From: Streptomyces tagetis
GTDB lineage: Bacteria; Actinomycetota; Actinomycetes; Streptomycetales; Streptomycetaceae
Length of the DNA: 64,000 nt
Direction of reading: 5' to 3'
Assembly: GCF_018069565.1 (NCBI RefSeq)
Contig: NZ_JAGPNL010000001.1
Span: 1,860,001 to 1,924,000, forward strand
Position 1 is the first letter of the stretch. Each line of letters opens with the position of its first letter. Under the pieces are notes generated by a model that ran no database searches, had not been told where the DNA came from, and worked only from the letters and a program-made list of their open reading frames with translations. The translations under genes were made by a program, and so were the position numbers. This document shows positions 1 to 9,246 of this stretch, in pieces.

Positions 1-158
1 CGGGCCAGCCCGGCGCCGTAGAACTCCATGAGCAGCCGCACCAGTTCCTCGGCCGCCTCGACCGCCGCCCGGTCCCCGGAGGCCGTCAGCCGGTCCAGGA
101 CCTCCTCGACCATCCGCCCGGCCCGCTCCGCGTCGGACCCGCTCCGCGCCCCGCTCAT
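1..158 (-). CDS. NifU-like protein downstream of hydrogenase, N-terminal part only
   Basis: The first 52 codons of a minus-strand gene run off the left edge. The start ATG (158-156) overlaps the TGA of the hydrogenase large subunit (ATGA), so the two are translationally coupled. The visible peptide begins MSGARSGSDAERAGRMVEEV and continues with a helical segment ending LVRLLMEFYGAGLAR. In other actinomycetes the gene after a group 1h hydrogenase large subunit often encodes a NifU-domain protein of this appearance, so a role in Fe-S supply or hydrogenase maturation is inferred from position. The domain itself lies outside the window. Confidence 0.6.
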   Translation of the reverse strand, partial: MSGARSGSDAERAGRMVEEVLDRLTASGDRAAVEAAEELVRLLMEFYGAGLA

Positions 159-1933
159 CCGGCCAGACCGCTCAGACCGGTGGGCACGTGCATCGACTTG
201 ACCGTCTTGCCGCCGCCCACGTACATGTGCACCCCGCACGGCAGACACGGGTCGAAGCTGCGCACCGCGCGCATGATGTCGATGCCCTTGAAGTTCTCCG
301 GCGGGTTCTCCTCGAAGATCGGCGTGTTCTGCACCGCGTCCTCGTACGGGCCGGGGGTGCCGTAGCTGTCGCGGGTGGAGGCGTTCCACGGAGTCGGCGG
401 ATACGGATGGTAGTTGGCGATCTTCCCGTCCCGGATCACCATGTGGTGCGAGAGCACGCCGCGCACCGCCTCGGTGAAGCCGACCCCGATGGACTCCTGC
501 GGCACCTCGAACTTCTCCCAGGTCTGGGTGCGCCCCGCCCGCACCTCCGCGAGGCCCTGCTCCGCGCAGTGCAGGGCGATGGCGGCGGCGTACGCCTGGA
601 AGTAGGTGCGGGCCCGGTTGCGCTCCAGGGCGTTGCTCCACCGCGGGATCTTCCACTCGAAGGTGGTCTCCGGCTTGGTGAGGGTGCGCGGCAGGTTGAT
701 GACGACGCTGTGCCCGGTGGCCTTGACGTAGCCGACGTCGACCAGCCCGGACAGGGCGGTGGACCACAGGCGGGCGAGGGGGCCGCCGCCGGTGTCCAGC
801 GGCAGGTGGTCCTTGCCGTCGAACCAGCGCGGCGACATCACCCAACTGTATTTGTCGTCGAAGTCCCGCTTCTGCGGCTGCGGGATGGTGTGCTGGTTCC
901 ACGGGTGGCGCGCGTCGACCGGGTTGCCGAGCGGGTCGTGGGTGACGAACCGCTCCTGCCCCGCCCAGTCCTCGTAGTACGAACTGCCCAGCAGGATGCG
1001 GATGCCGAGGTTGATCTCGGTGAGGTCGTTGGTGACCAGCTTGCCGTCGACGATCACGCCCGGGGTGACGAACATGCGCCGGCCCCAGTCGGACATGTTG
1101 GCGTAGGTGAAGTCGCAGTGCTCCGGGTCGTTGAGCGCGCCCCAGCAGCCGAGCAGCACCCGCCGGCGCCCGACCTCCTCGTACCCGGGCAGCGCCTCGT
1201 AGAAGAAGTCGAACAGGTCGTCGTGGAGCGGGACGACGCGCTTCATGAACTCCACGTAGCGCATGAGGCGGGACAGGTAGTCCGTGAAGAGCTGGACCGA
1301 GCCGATGGTGCCGACGCCGCCCGGGTACAGCGTGGAGGGGTGCACATGGCGCCCCTCCATCAGGCAGAACATCTCCCGCGTGTACCGGCTGACCTGGAGG
1401 GCCTCCCGGTAGAACTCGCCCTCCAGCGGGTTGAGCGAGCGCATGATGTCGGCGATCGTGCGGTAGCCGTGCTCGGCCGCGTGCGGGGCCTCGGTGCGCT
1501 CGGCCAGCTCCAGCACGCCCGGGTTGGTCTCGCGGACCATCTTCTCGCAGTAGTCGACCCCGACCAGGTTCTCCTGGAAGATGTTGTGGTCGAACATGTA
1601 CTCCGCGGCCTCGCCGAGGTTGATGATCCACTCGCCGAGGTGGGGCGGCTTCACCCCGTACGCCATGTTCTGCGCGTACACCGAGCAGGTGGCGTGGTTG
1701 TCGCCGCAGATGCCGCAGATGCGGCTGGTGATGAAGTGCGCGTCACGCGGGTCCTTGCCCCGCATGAAGACGCTGTAGCCGCGGAAGACCGACGAGGTGC
1801 TGTAGCACTCGGCGACCCGCTTCTGCTTGAAGTCGATCTTCGTGTGGATGCCGAGGCTGCCCACGATCCGGGTGATCGGGTCCCACGCCATCTCCACCAG
1901 GCCGGTGTCGTCACCGGTCGTCGAGGTCGCCAT
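155..1933 (-). CDS. hucL: [NiFe]-hydrogenase large subunit, group 1h (actinobacterial type)
   Basis: 592 aa. Catalytic subunit of an uptake hydrogenase that oxidises H2 at a Ni-Fe(CN)2CO centre. The two nickel-binding motifs are complete: RICGICGDNH from residue 71 (Cys73, Cys76) and DPCLPCGVH at 561-569 (Cys563, Cys566). About 23 residues follow the last His; this is the C-terminal extension an endopeptidase removes after nickel insertion. It is the third gene of the operon, 78 bp after the small subunit, and its stop overlaps the start of the NifU-like gene. Family knowledge: such enzymes (Huc, Hhy) oxidise atmospheric or trace H2 in stationary phase and spores and tolerate O2. The symbols hhyL and hucL are both in use. 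Confidence 0.95.
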   Translation of the reverse strand: MATSTTGDDTGLVEMAWDPITRIVGSLGIHTKIDFKQKRVAECYSTSSVFRGYSVFMRGKDPRDAHFITSRICGICGDNHATCSVYAQNMAYGVKPPHLGEWIINLGEAAEYMFDHNIFQENLVGVDYCEKMVRETNPGVLELAERTEAPHAAEHGYRTIADIMRSLNPLEGEFYREALQVSRYTREMFCLMEGRHVHPSTLYPGGVGTIGSVQLFTDYLSRLMRYVEFMKRVVPLHDDLFDFFYEALPGYEEVGRRRVLLGCWGALNDPEHCDFTYANMSDWGRRMFVTPGVIVDGKLVTNDLTEINLGIRILLGSSYYEDWAGQERFVTHDPLGNPVDARHPWNQHTIPQPQKRDFDDKYSWVMSPRWFDGKDHLPLDTGGGPLARLWSTALSGLVDVGYVKATGHSVVINLPRTLTKPETTFEWKIPRWSNALERNRARTYFQAYAAAIALHCAEQGLAEVRAGRTQTWEKFEVPQESIGVGFTEAVRGVLSHHMVIRDGKIANYHPYPPTPWNASTRDSYGTPGPYEDAVQNTPIFEENPPENFKGIDIMRAVRSFDPCLPCGVHMYVGGGKTVKSMHVPTGLSGLAG

Positions 1934-2011
1934 GGTGTCTGTGCTGCCCTTCGGTCGGTCGGGTGGGTGCGCGGCACGTCGCGTCCGCGGGGCGGGGGAG
2001 CGGGGCGCGTC

Positions 2012-3100
<1,089 letters not shown>

Positions 3101-3152
3101 CGGTGCCTCCCGGGGAGGTGTGGTGGAGCCGGTGAGGCGGCTCCGGTCCCTG

Positions 3153-4868
3153 CTAAGAGTCGGGCAGCGCGGTGCTCGCCGCACCGGCGGCGGCCGTCGC
3201 GCCGGCGCCGGGTTCCTTGCGGGCGAAGGCCCGGCGCAGCGCGTGGTACGGCGCGTGGGGGTCGTAGAAAATCCTGCGCATGCGATCCAGCTCGCGCCCG
3301 CGTACCGCGGCCAGCGGGGTGACGGACTCGCGTCGCTCGATCTCCGCCTTCTTCGCCGCGAGGCGTTCCTGCGCCGCCCCGGACCCGGCCAGCCCTTCGG
3401 CCAGGCGGGTGACGTCCGCGGGGAAACGGCCGGGCGGGCAGGACACGACGCGGTCGACGAGCCCGATCTCCCGCGCCCGTACCGCCCCGACCGGAAGCGC
3501 CTCCCGGACGAGACGGTCCGCCGTCGCGTCGCCGACCCGGCGCGGCAGCGAGTACGTCCAGAACTCGGAGCCGTACAGGCCCATGTGCCGGTAGTGCGGG
3601 TTGAGCACCGAACCGGAACGGCACCAGACCTCGTCGGCCGCGAGCGCCAGCATCACGCCGCCGGCCGCCGCGTTGCCCCCGATCGCGGCGACCACGAGGC
3701 GGTCGGCGGTGGTCAGCACGGCCTCCACCAGGTCGTCCATCGCGTTGATGGCGGCCCAGGACTCGGCGGCCGGATCGGCGGCGGCCTCGATGACGCCGAG
3801 GTGGATGCCGTTGGAGAAGAAGTCACGGTCCCCGCCGAGCACCAGTACCGAGGTGGGCCGCTCGCACGCGGCCCGGTAGGCGGCCAGCAGCCGCCGGCAG
3901 TGGCCGGGGGACATCGCGCCGCCCGGGAAGCGGAACGACAGCACGCCGACCGGGCCCCGCTCCCGGTACCGGATGTCGCACCAGTCGGGGTCGTCCGCGC
4001 CGGGCAGTACGGGCGGCGGCAGATCGGGCAGCGGCGGCAGGTCCGCGCCCAGGGCGGTCACGGCGGGCAGCTTGCAGGCGCGCGGGGCGCCGGGGCCGGT
4101 GCGTTCGCGCAGCTCGGGCAGCCAGACCGCGCCGTCGGCGGTGGCCCGGCAGACCGCGCCGGCCCGGGTGGCGAGCAGGTCGCCGGGGCGTCCGCGCAGC
4201 CGGTGCTCGGGATGGCCGCCGTGCAGGTACCACTCGCGGCCCAGCAGCCGGTCCAGGACACCGGGCTGGGAGTCGGCGGCGCGCAGGGTGCGCAGCACCT
4301 TCCCGGTGGCGTCGGCCGCCCAGTCGATACGCCGGGCCGCCTGCCGCATCACCGGCCGGGTCCGGGCGCCCGGCACGGCCGCCAGGGTGCTCTGGTCGTC
4401 GGGCACGTGGGTGCCGGAGGCGAAGCGGGCGACCGCGCTCAGCACCGCCTCCAGGGCCGCGTCGGAGACCTCGTTGCGGTAGGCGTCGCTCTTGCCCGTC
4501 CGGGGCAGCCGGCACGCCGCCGTCGCCCAGACCGGACCCGCGTCCATCTCCTCCCGGGCCTCCAGGACGGTGACGCCCCACTGCGCGATGCCCTGCTGGA
4601 TCGCCCAGTCCAGGGAGGAGGGCCCGCGGTCGCCGACCGGACCGGGGTGGACGATCAGGCAGGTCAGCCGCGTCCACACCTCCGGCGGCACCACCGTCCT
4701 CAGCATCGGGGCGATGACCAGGTCGGGCGCGTGCCGGTCCACCGCGTCGACCACGTCGGCCGGCCGGGGCGTGACCTCGGCCGCGACGGTGTGCCCGTGT
4801 TCGCGCAGTTCGGCGTGGACGCGCTGGGTGAGGCTGTTGAAGGCGCTGGCGATGAGCAGGATGCGCAT
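3153..4868 (-). CDS. hypX: HypX/HoxX hydrogenase maturation protein (CO ligand synthesis)
   Basis: 571 aa, first gene of the operon; ATG at 4868 behind GGAAGGG. Two domains are visible. Residues about 1-260 resemble methionyl-tRNA formyltransferase (HPGPVGDRGPSSLDWAI; LEAREEMDAGPVW). Residues about 290-545 are an enoyl-CoA hydratase/isomerase fold (FFSNGIHLGVIEAA; AAIGGNAAAGG). Known for the family: the N-terminal part moves a formyl group from N10-formyl-tetrahydrofolate to CoA, and the C-terminal part decarbonylates formyl-CoA to give the CO ligand of the Fe atom under aerobic conditions. Placement directly upstream of the structural genes fits an O2-tolerant, aerobically matured hydrogenase. 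The other hyp genes are not in the window. Confidence 0.9.
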   Translation of the reverse strand: MRILLIASAFNSLTQRVHAELREHGHTVAAEVTPRPADVVDAVDRHAPDLVIAPMLRTVVPPEVWTRLTCLIVHPGPVGDRGPSSLDWAIQQGIAQWGVTVLEAREEMDAGPVWATAACRLPRTGKSDAYRNEVSDAALEAVLSAVARFASGTHVPDDQSTLAAVPGARTRPVMRQAARRIDWAADATGKVLRTLRAADSQPGVLDRLLGREWYLHGGHPEHRLRGRPGDLLATRAGAVCRATADGAVWLPELRERTGPGAPRACKLPAVTALGADLPPLPDLPPPVLPGADDPDWCDIRYRERGPVGVLSFRFPGGAMSPGHCRRLLAAYRAACERPTSVLVLGGDRDFFSNGIHLGVIEAAADPAAESWAAINAMDDLVEAVLTTADRLVVAAIGGNAAAGGVMLALAADEVWCRSGSVLNPHYRHMGLYGSEFWTYSLPRRVGDATADRLVREALPVGAVRAREIGLVDRVVSCPPGRFPADVTRLAEGLAGSGAAQERLAAKKAEIERRESVTPLAAVRGRELDRMRRIFYDPHAPYHALRRAFARKEPGAGATAAAGAASTALPDS

Positions 4869-5153
4869 GACGACCCTTCCGGGGGTGCTGCCGCCGCCGG
4901 CGGTGAGGCGACCGGCTGCCTGCGATGGTCCGGCATGCCGGTCGCCGGGCCGCGCCGCGAATCCCGCTCCTCACCCCTCGGGATGACGGTTCCCGCCACA
5001 TGGTGGGCGCCCGTCGGAACCCCGCCGCCCCCACCCGGGGGACCCCGCCCCGGCGGACACCCGAGATGACCGCGCGGCCCGGGGGTGGGAAAATCGCAAG
5101 GGTACGGGGCACCGCCTCGCGCGTGCCCTCCTACGACGGACAGGTGGGCCGAC
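4869..5153. other. divergent intergenic region, hypX / small hydrophilic protein
   Basis: 285 bp separating hypX (leftward) from the gene at 5154 (rightward). It holds a GGGTAC box described separately. No clear promoter for hypX could be read. Confidence 0.4.
5087..5105 (+). promoter_or_regulatory. candidate SigB-type promoter
   Basis: The box GGGTAC at 5100-5105, with GNNT-like bases about 13 bp upstream, resembles the Streptomyces general-stress sigma consensus (GNNT, 14-16 bp, GGGTAY). It lies 48 bp before the next start codon. The spacing is slightly short, so this is tentative. Confidence 0.35.
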
Positions 5154-5540
5154 ATGGCCAGGGAACACAAGCCGTCGAAGCCGGTGCAAGGCCGCCCCGG
5201 CAGCCGTCACCAGGGGGCCGGACACCACGGCTGGTCCCCGGACGTCGACGAGACGCGGCAGCAGGACAATCCGAGCGCGCACCGGTCGTTCCACGCCGGG
5301 GAACACGCGCCGCCCAAGGGCCGGGGACGCGAACGCTCCCGGGAAGAGGACACGCCGGTCACCGGGGACCGGAGCGAGAGCCGCTCCCGGCGCGGTGAGC
5401 GGCGATCGGGCCGCCGGGAGGAAGGGATGCGGGACACCGGCCGCCGCGGCCGGTCCGGACGTCCCAGCGGCACCAAGGACGACTCCGCCTTCACCGGGGT
5501 GGACCCCGGACCCCCGGGCGACGAACAGCGTCCGGGCTGA
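5154..5540 (+). CDS. small disordered Arg/Glu/Gly-rich protein, unknown function
   Basis: 128 aa starting MAREHKPSKPVQGRPGSRHQ. The ATG at 5154 is preferred over an upstream in-frame ATG because the hydrophilic coding sequence starts there and a GGGTAC promoter box lies 48 bp upstream; the ribosome site (GGTGGG) is weak. The protein is almost entirely charged or polar (Arg, Glu, Gly, Ser, Asp), with no membrane segment or enzyme motif, and is predicted to be disordered throughout. I do not recognise a named family. A 19-bp stem-loop follows the stop codon directly, which supports this as a real monocistronic gene. The SigB-like promoter suggests stress expression. Confidence 0.6.
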   Translation: MAREHKPSKPVQGRPGSRHQGAGHHGWSPDVDETRQQDNPSAHRSFHAGEHAPPKGRGRERSREEDTPVTGDRSESRSRRGERRSGRREEGMRDTGRRGRSGRPSGTKDDSAFTGVDPGPPGDEQRPG

Positions 5541-5554
5541 CCCGGGACGCCGAC

Positions 5555-5599
5555 GACGTGACGCGCCGCCCGGCCGGACACCGGGCGGCGCGTCACGTC
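5555..5599 (+). terminator. 19-bp perfect stem-loop terminator
   Basis: GACGTGACGCGCCGCCCGG at 5555-5573 pairs perfectly with 5581-5599 across a 7-base loop. It begins 14 bp after the stop of the small protein gene. There is no U-tract, as is usual in high-GC actinomycetes. Confidence 0.75.
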
Positions 5600-5750
5600 A
5601 GGGGCGCCGGGCCCTCCGCTCGGCCGGACCGGGGACCGTCCCCCGGCGCGGGTGACCGGGTCCGCGCCGGGACGTTGAGTCCGCACGCCGGGGGTGGCAG
5701 GGTACTGCGCCGTGCGGGCGCCCGGTCCCGCCCCGGGAGGAGCGAACCTG

Positions 5751-6050
5751 ATGACGTACGGCTGCATCGCGTCGATGAAGACCAAGCCCGGCTTCCGCGA
5801 CGAGGTGGCCTCCCTGCTCCTCGGCGCCGCCGACGGCCTGCGCGGGGCCGGCTGCGACCTCTACCTCGTGGGCCTCGCGGACGACGACGAGGTGACGATC
5901 TGGGTGACCGAGGTGTGGCGCTCCAAGGAGCACCACGACGCCTCGCTGACCCGCACCGACGCCAGGACCGCCATCGGCCGCGCCATGCCGATGCTGACGG
6001 GGGACTTCACCAAGCAGGAGCTGTCGGTCGCCGGCGGCCTCGGGCTCTGA
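5751..6050 (+). CDS. putative quinol monooxygenase (ABM-domain protein)
   Basis: 99 aa from the ATG at 5751, behind GGGAGG; an in-frame extension upstream has no ribosome site. The sequence (MTYGCIASMKTKPGFRDEVA, then LYLVGLADDDEVTIWVTEVWRS) has the beta-alpha-beta pattern of the antibiotic-biosynthesis-monooxygenase fold, a ferredoxin-like dimeric barrel in YgiN-type proteins. The W-x-T-E-V-W-x-S-K-E-x-H stretch is typical. The likely substrate class is quinols or small aromatics, and the actual substrate is unknown. A GGGTAC box at 5700-5705 lies 45 bp upstream. It converges on the Nudix gene with only 2 bp between the stop codons. Confidence 0.7.
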   Translation: MTYGCIASMKTKPGFRDEVASLLLGAADGLRGAGCDLYLVGLADDDEVTIWVTEVWRSKEHHDASLTRTDARTAIGRAMPMLTGDFTKQELSVAGGLGL

Positions 6051-6052
6051 CC

Positions 6053-6694
6053 TCATCCGGCGCCCCAGTCCCACGTGTCGAAGTACGCGGCCACGCCGGT
6101 GCGCCGGGCGCCGGCGATCGCGCGGAGCCGGGCGAAGTCCCGCGCCGGCATCAGCGGCCGCCACTCCTCCATGCCGAGGACACGGACCTCGTCGTGCTCC
6201 TCGGGGTCCAGGGCGATGCCCCGGATCTGCTCCTCGTCGAGCCGGCCCCCGTCGAAGACCAGCCCCACCGTGCTGTACGGCCACTCGTCGCCGGGCAGCC
6301 CGTAGACCGCCGCCAGCAGCCGGGGCGGCCCGGCGACGGTGATGCCGGTCTCCTCCCGGCACTCGCGGACCGCCGTCTGCCAGGGCCGCTCGCCGGGCTC
6401 CATGGTGCCGCCGGGCGGCTGCCACGGGTGCGCCGGGCTGTAGACGGAGTGGAGTTGCAGGGGCCGGTCCCGTTCGTCGGTGAAGTAGACGCAGGCGAAG
6501 CCGGTGGCCTTCATCAGGGTCTCGGCGTACTCCTCGGGCGGCAGCCACCCGTTCCCCTTCCCTGTCCCCGGCCCCGGCCCCGGCCCCGGCCTCGGGCCCG
6601 GGGTCCCCGGCCCCTGTTCCTGTTCCGGTTCCGGGGAGGGGGGTCCGGCCGGGCGGGGGAGGGAGCCCGCGGGGAGCGGCCGGGCGCCCGTCAC
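6053..6694 (-). CDS. Nudix hydrolase with Pro-Gly linker at the N-terminus
   Basis: 213 aa from a GTG at 6694 that overlaps the TGA of the ABC transporter (GTGA), so the two are coupled. The Nudix box lies at 6356-6424: G-x5-E-x7-RE-C-x-EE-x-G-I, read as GTMEPGERPW then REC-REETG. Nudix enzymes hydrolyse nucleoside diphosphates linked to another moiety. Before the domain comes a low-complexity linker of repeated Pro-Gly (PGPGPGPGTGKGNG), encoded by a CCGGCC microsatellite, which may be unstable in length. The domain itself starts near PPEEYAETL. Substrate unknown. Confidence 0.8.
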   Translation of the reverse strand: MTGARPLPAGSLPRPAGPPSPEPEQEQGPGTPGPRPGPGPGPGTGKGNGWLPPEEYAETLMKATGFACVYFTDERDRPLQLHSVYSPAHPWQPPGGTMEPGERPWQTAVRECREETGITVAGPPRLLAAVYGLPGDEWPYSTVGLVFDGGRLDEEQIRGIALDPEEHDEVRVLGMEEWRPLMPARDFARLRAIAGARRTGVAAYFDTWDWGAG

Positions 6695-8709
6695 CGGCTC
6701 TCCTCGCGCCGGGGCCCGGCGCCGCGGCGCGGGGACGGGATGCCGTCGGCGGGCGGCGCGGTGAGCCCGTACTGCGCGGCCTGGGCCTCGAACATCTCGC
6801 GGTACAGCCCGCCGGTACGCGCCATGAGCTGGTCGTGGTCGCCCTCCTCGGCGATGGTCCCGCCGTCGATCACGTAGATGCGGTCGGCCTTCGCGGTCGC
6901 CGCGAGCCGGTGGGTGACGAGGACGACGGCGTGGTCCTCGGCGGCGAGGGCCCACAGCCCGTCGAACGCCTCGATCTCGGCGCGCGGATCGAGGGCGGAG
7001 GTGGGCTCGTCGACGAGGAAGAAGGGCGCGTCGCGGTAGCGGCTGCGGGCGTTGCCCAGCTTCTGCCACTGTCCGCCGCTGAGCTGGACGCCCCGCTCGT
7101 ACCCCTTGAAGACGATCGAGTCCCAGGCGTGCGGCAGCCCTTCGACCAGGGTGCGCACGTCCGCCGCCTCGGCGGCGGCCTTGACCCGCTCCATGTCGCG
7201 GGGGCGTTCGCCGGCGCCGATGGCCACGTTGGTCGCGGCGGTCATCTCCCACTGCGGGAAGTCCTGGGAGAGCAGCCCGACGCAGCCGAACACCTGGGCG
7301 CGGTCGGCCTCCCGCAGCTCCACCCGCTCGCCGCCCGCCCCCTGCCACCACACCTGCCCCTCGGTCGGCAGCAGCAGTCCGGCCAGGACCTTGGTGAGGG
7401 TGGTCTTGCCCGAGCCGTTGGCGCCGACCAGGGCGGTCACCTCGCCGCGGCGCACCCTGAGGCTGACGCCCTTGAGGGAGGGGGAGGCGGCGCCGGGGTA
7501 GGTGAACGACACGTCCTCGACGACGACGGACCGCACCAGGGCGGGCAGGTCCCGTCCGGTCCGGGGGATGGCGTGCCGGGCCGCCACGTCGGTCGCGTTC
7601 TTCGTGTCGGTGAGGAACAGCATCTCCTCGTACAGCCGGTTTACCTGCTGGACCAGGGAGGTGAGCCGGGCGGTGGAGGTGCGGATCGCGATGACGGCCG
7701 TGCCGCCCACGGCGAGCGGGAGCCCGCCGGTGGTCAGCAGCCACCACAGCATCCCGTAGCAGCCGAGCGAGGCGATCCCGGAGAAGGCGCCGGCGACCAG
7801 GTCGGTGTGGGCCTGCGCCCGCGCGAGGCGGCGCTGCTCGCCCTCCATCTGGCGGGACATCTCCTCGTAGCCGCGCAGCAGTTTCGTCCCGGCCCCGTGC
7901 GCGCGGATCTCGCCGGCGGCGTGCGGGCGGGTGAGGTAGGCGAGCAGCGAGGCGACCGCGCGCCGGTGGTCGACCCAGTGCAGCCGCGAGGAGTACTCGC
8001 GGCGGGCGGAGCGGACCGCGCCCCAGCCCTTGGGCAGGGCGATGGTCAGCAGCATCGGCAGCAGGGTCCAGTGCAGGGTGGCCAGCACCACCGCCGCGGC
8101 GACCATGCCGATGAGGACGTTGCCCACGCCCACCGACAGCCGGAGCATGTGCCGCGCCGAGTCGGTGCCGAACTTCCCCGCCTCCAGGATGCGCTGGACC
8201 TCGGGGCGCTCGGTGGCGGCGACCTCGACGCGGGTGACGGCCTCGTGGTAGCGGGCGGAGATGGCCCGCTCCACCTGCGGTTCCAGCCGGCCGGACAGCG
8301 CCGTGGACCAGGCGGCCAGGACCGCCGCCGCCACCGACACGGCCGCCAGGACGGTCAGCGAGGGCAGCGCCTCTCGCAGCTTGTCGGCGGTGGGGCCGTC
8401 GGCGAAAAGCCGGGTGAGGATGCCGTTGACCGCGACCAGGCCCCAGGCCGCGGTGACGCCCTGTCCGATCTGCGCGAGCACGACCCCGGTGAGCGCCCGC
8501 GGGTCCGCCTCCCAGCCCGTGCGCAGCACCATGCCCGCCATACGGGGCAGGGCGGCGGCCATCTGCCCGAACCCCATCCGGGTCAGCGCGCCCGCGTGGT
8601 GCACGAAGGACTGGTCCCAGCGCAGCCGGCCCCCGTACAGCTCCTGTTCGGCCTCGGAGATGGTGCCCGACGGCTCCTGGCGCCTCCCCCGCGGCCTCAC
8701 GGGCGGCAC
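6691..8709 (-). CDS. ABC exporter, fused permease and ATPase
   Basis: About 672 aa from a GTG at 8709. The start is uncertain: another GTG at 8700 and an in-frame ATG at 8910 are possible, and none has a strong ribosome site. The N-terminal half carries a six-helix exporter-type membrane domain. The C-terminal ATPase is complete: Walker A GANGSGKTT, Q-loop LSQDFPQWE, signature LSGGQ, Walker B FFLVDEPTSALD and H-loop VTHRL. The half-transporter probably acts as a homodimer. Homologues in Streptomyces often lie beside peptide or secondary-metabolite genes, but here the only partner is the coupled Nudix gene. Substrate unknown. Confidence 0.85.
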   Translation of the reverse strand: MPPVRPRGRRQEPSGTISEAEQELYGGRLRWDQSFVHHAGALTRMGFGQMAAALPRMAGMVLRTGWEADPRALTGVVLAQIGQGVTAAWGLVAVNGILTRLFADGPTADKLREALPSLTVLAAVSVAAAVLAAWSTALSGRLEPQVERAISARYHEAVTRVEVAATERPEVQRILEAGKFGTDSARHMLRLSVGVGNVLIGMVAAAVVLATLHWTLLPMLLTIALPKGWGAVRSARREYSSRLHWVDHRRAVASLLAYLTRPHAAGEIRAHGAGTKLLRGYEEMSRQMEGEQRRLARAQAHTDLVAGAFSGIASLGCYGMLWWLLTTGGLPLAVGGTAVIAIRTSTARLTSLVQQVNRLYEEMLFLTDTKNATDVAARHAIPRTGRDLPALVRSVVVEDVSFTYPGAASPSLKGVSLRVRRGEVTALVGANGSGKTTLTKVLAGLLLPTEGQVWWQGAGGERVELREADRAQVFGCVGLLSQDFPQWEMTAATNVAIGAGERPRDMERVKAAAEAADVRTLVEGLPHAWDSIVFKGYERGVQLSGGQWQKLGNARSRYRDAPFFLVDEPTSALDPRAEIEAFDGLWALAAEDHAVVLVTHRLAATAKADRIYVIDGGTIAEEGDHDQLMARTGGLYREMFEAQAAQYGLTAPPADGIPSPRRGAGPRREESR

Positions 8710-9246
8710 CGCCCCGACGCGGTGCTCCGGGAGCGGTCGTACGGGGCGTACGGGGCGGTCCGTGACGAGGGGGCGGTCCGGGAGCCGTCCCGGCGCCGGC
8801 GGGACGGAGGGCGGGTCAGCGGGGCGCGCGGTGCGCCGGGGGGTCGCTTCACAGTGGTGTCCTTCCTGGCACGGGAGCCCGGAGCGGCCCGGGGGTCCGC
8901 GGCCGTCCACGGGGGGCCGCAGGGGGTCCGCGGGGGTCCGCGGCGGTCACGGCGGTCCGGGACCGTCCGGTCCGGTCCGGGGACTCCTCCGGGAGCGGGG
9001 CTCCTTCTCCTTCGTGCGGCTCAACGAGGCCGAGCCAGGTTTCGAACACATGTGTTTCGGCCGTGTGCCGACCCCCGGGACAGAGCGCATCGCGCGGACC
9101 GCGGCCAAGCCGGCCCTTGCGCCGCACAGCCGGCCTCATGTCCCGACATGGCCGAAACGCCGACGATGTGCCCGGGAGCGCCCCGCGCGTGGCGGGGCGG
9201 TGCTCGCAGGGGGCCCCGGCGGAGGAGGCGCCCCGCTCGCCCGTGA
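8710..9246. other. gap upstream of the ABC exporter, with two palindromes
   Basis: 537 bp with no convincing gene. It contains AACACATGTGTT at 9045-9056 (perfect palindrome) and CATGTC-CC-GACATG at 9137-9150 (perfect inverted repeat), either of which could be an operator. The stretch 8890-8990 is rich in GGTCCGCGG and GGTCCGG repeats. The ends of the transporter and LacI genes are not fully fixed. Confidence 0.4.

Noticed and set aside
6560..6600. CCGGCC microsatellite as an independent repeat element
   Set aside because: It encodes the Pro-Gly linker of the Nudix protein and is described there.
6835..9246. 803-codon plus-strand frame opposite the ABC exporter
   Set aside because: Antisense to intact Walker motifs of the exporter; no coding signature.
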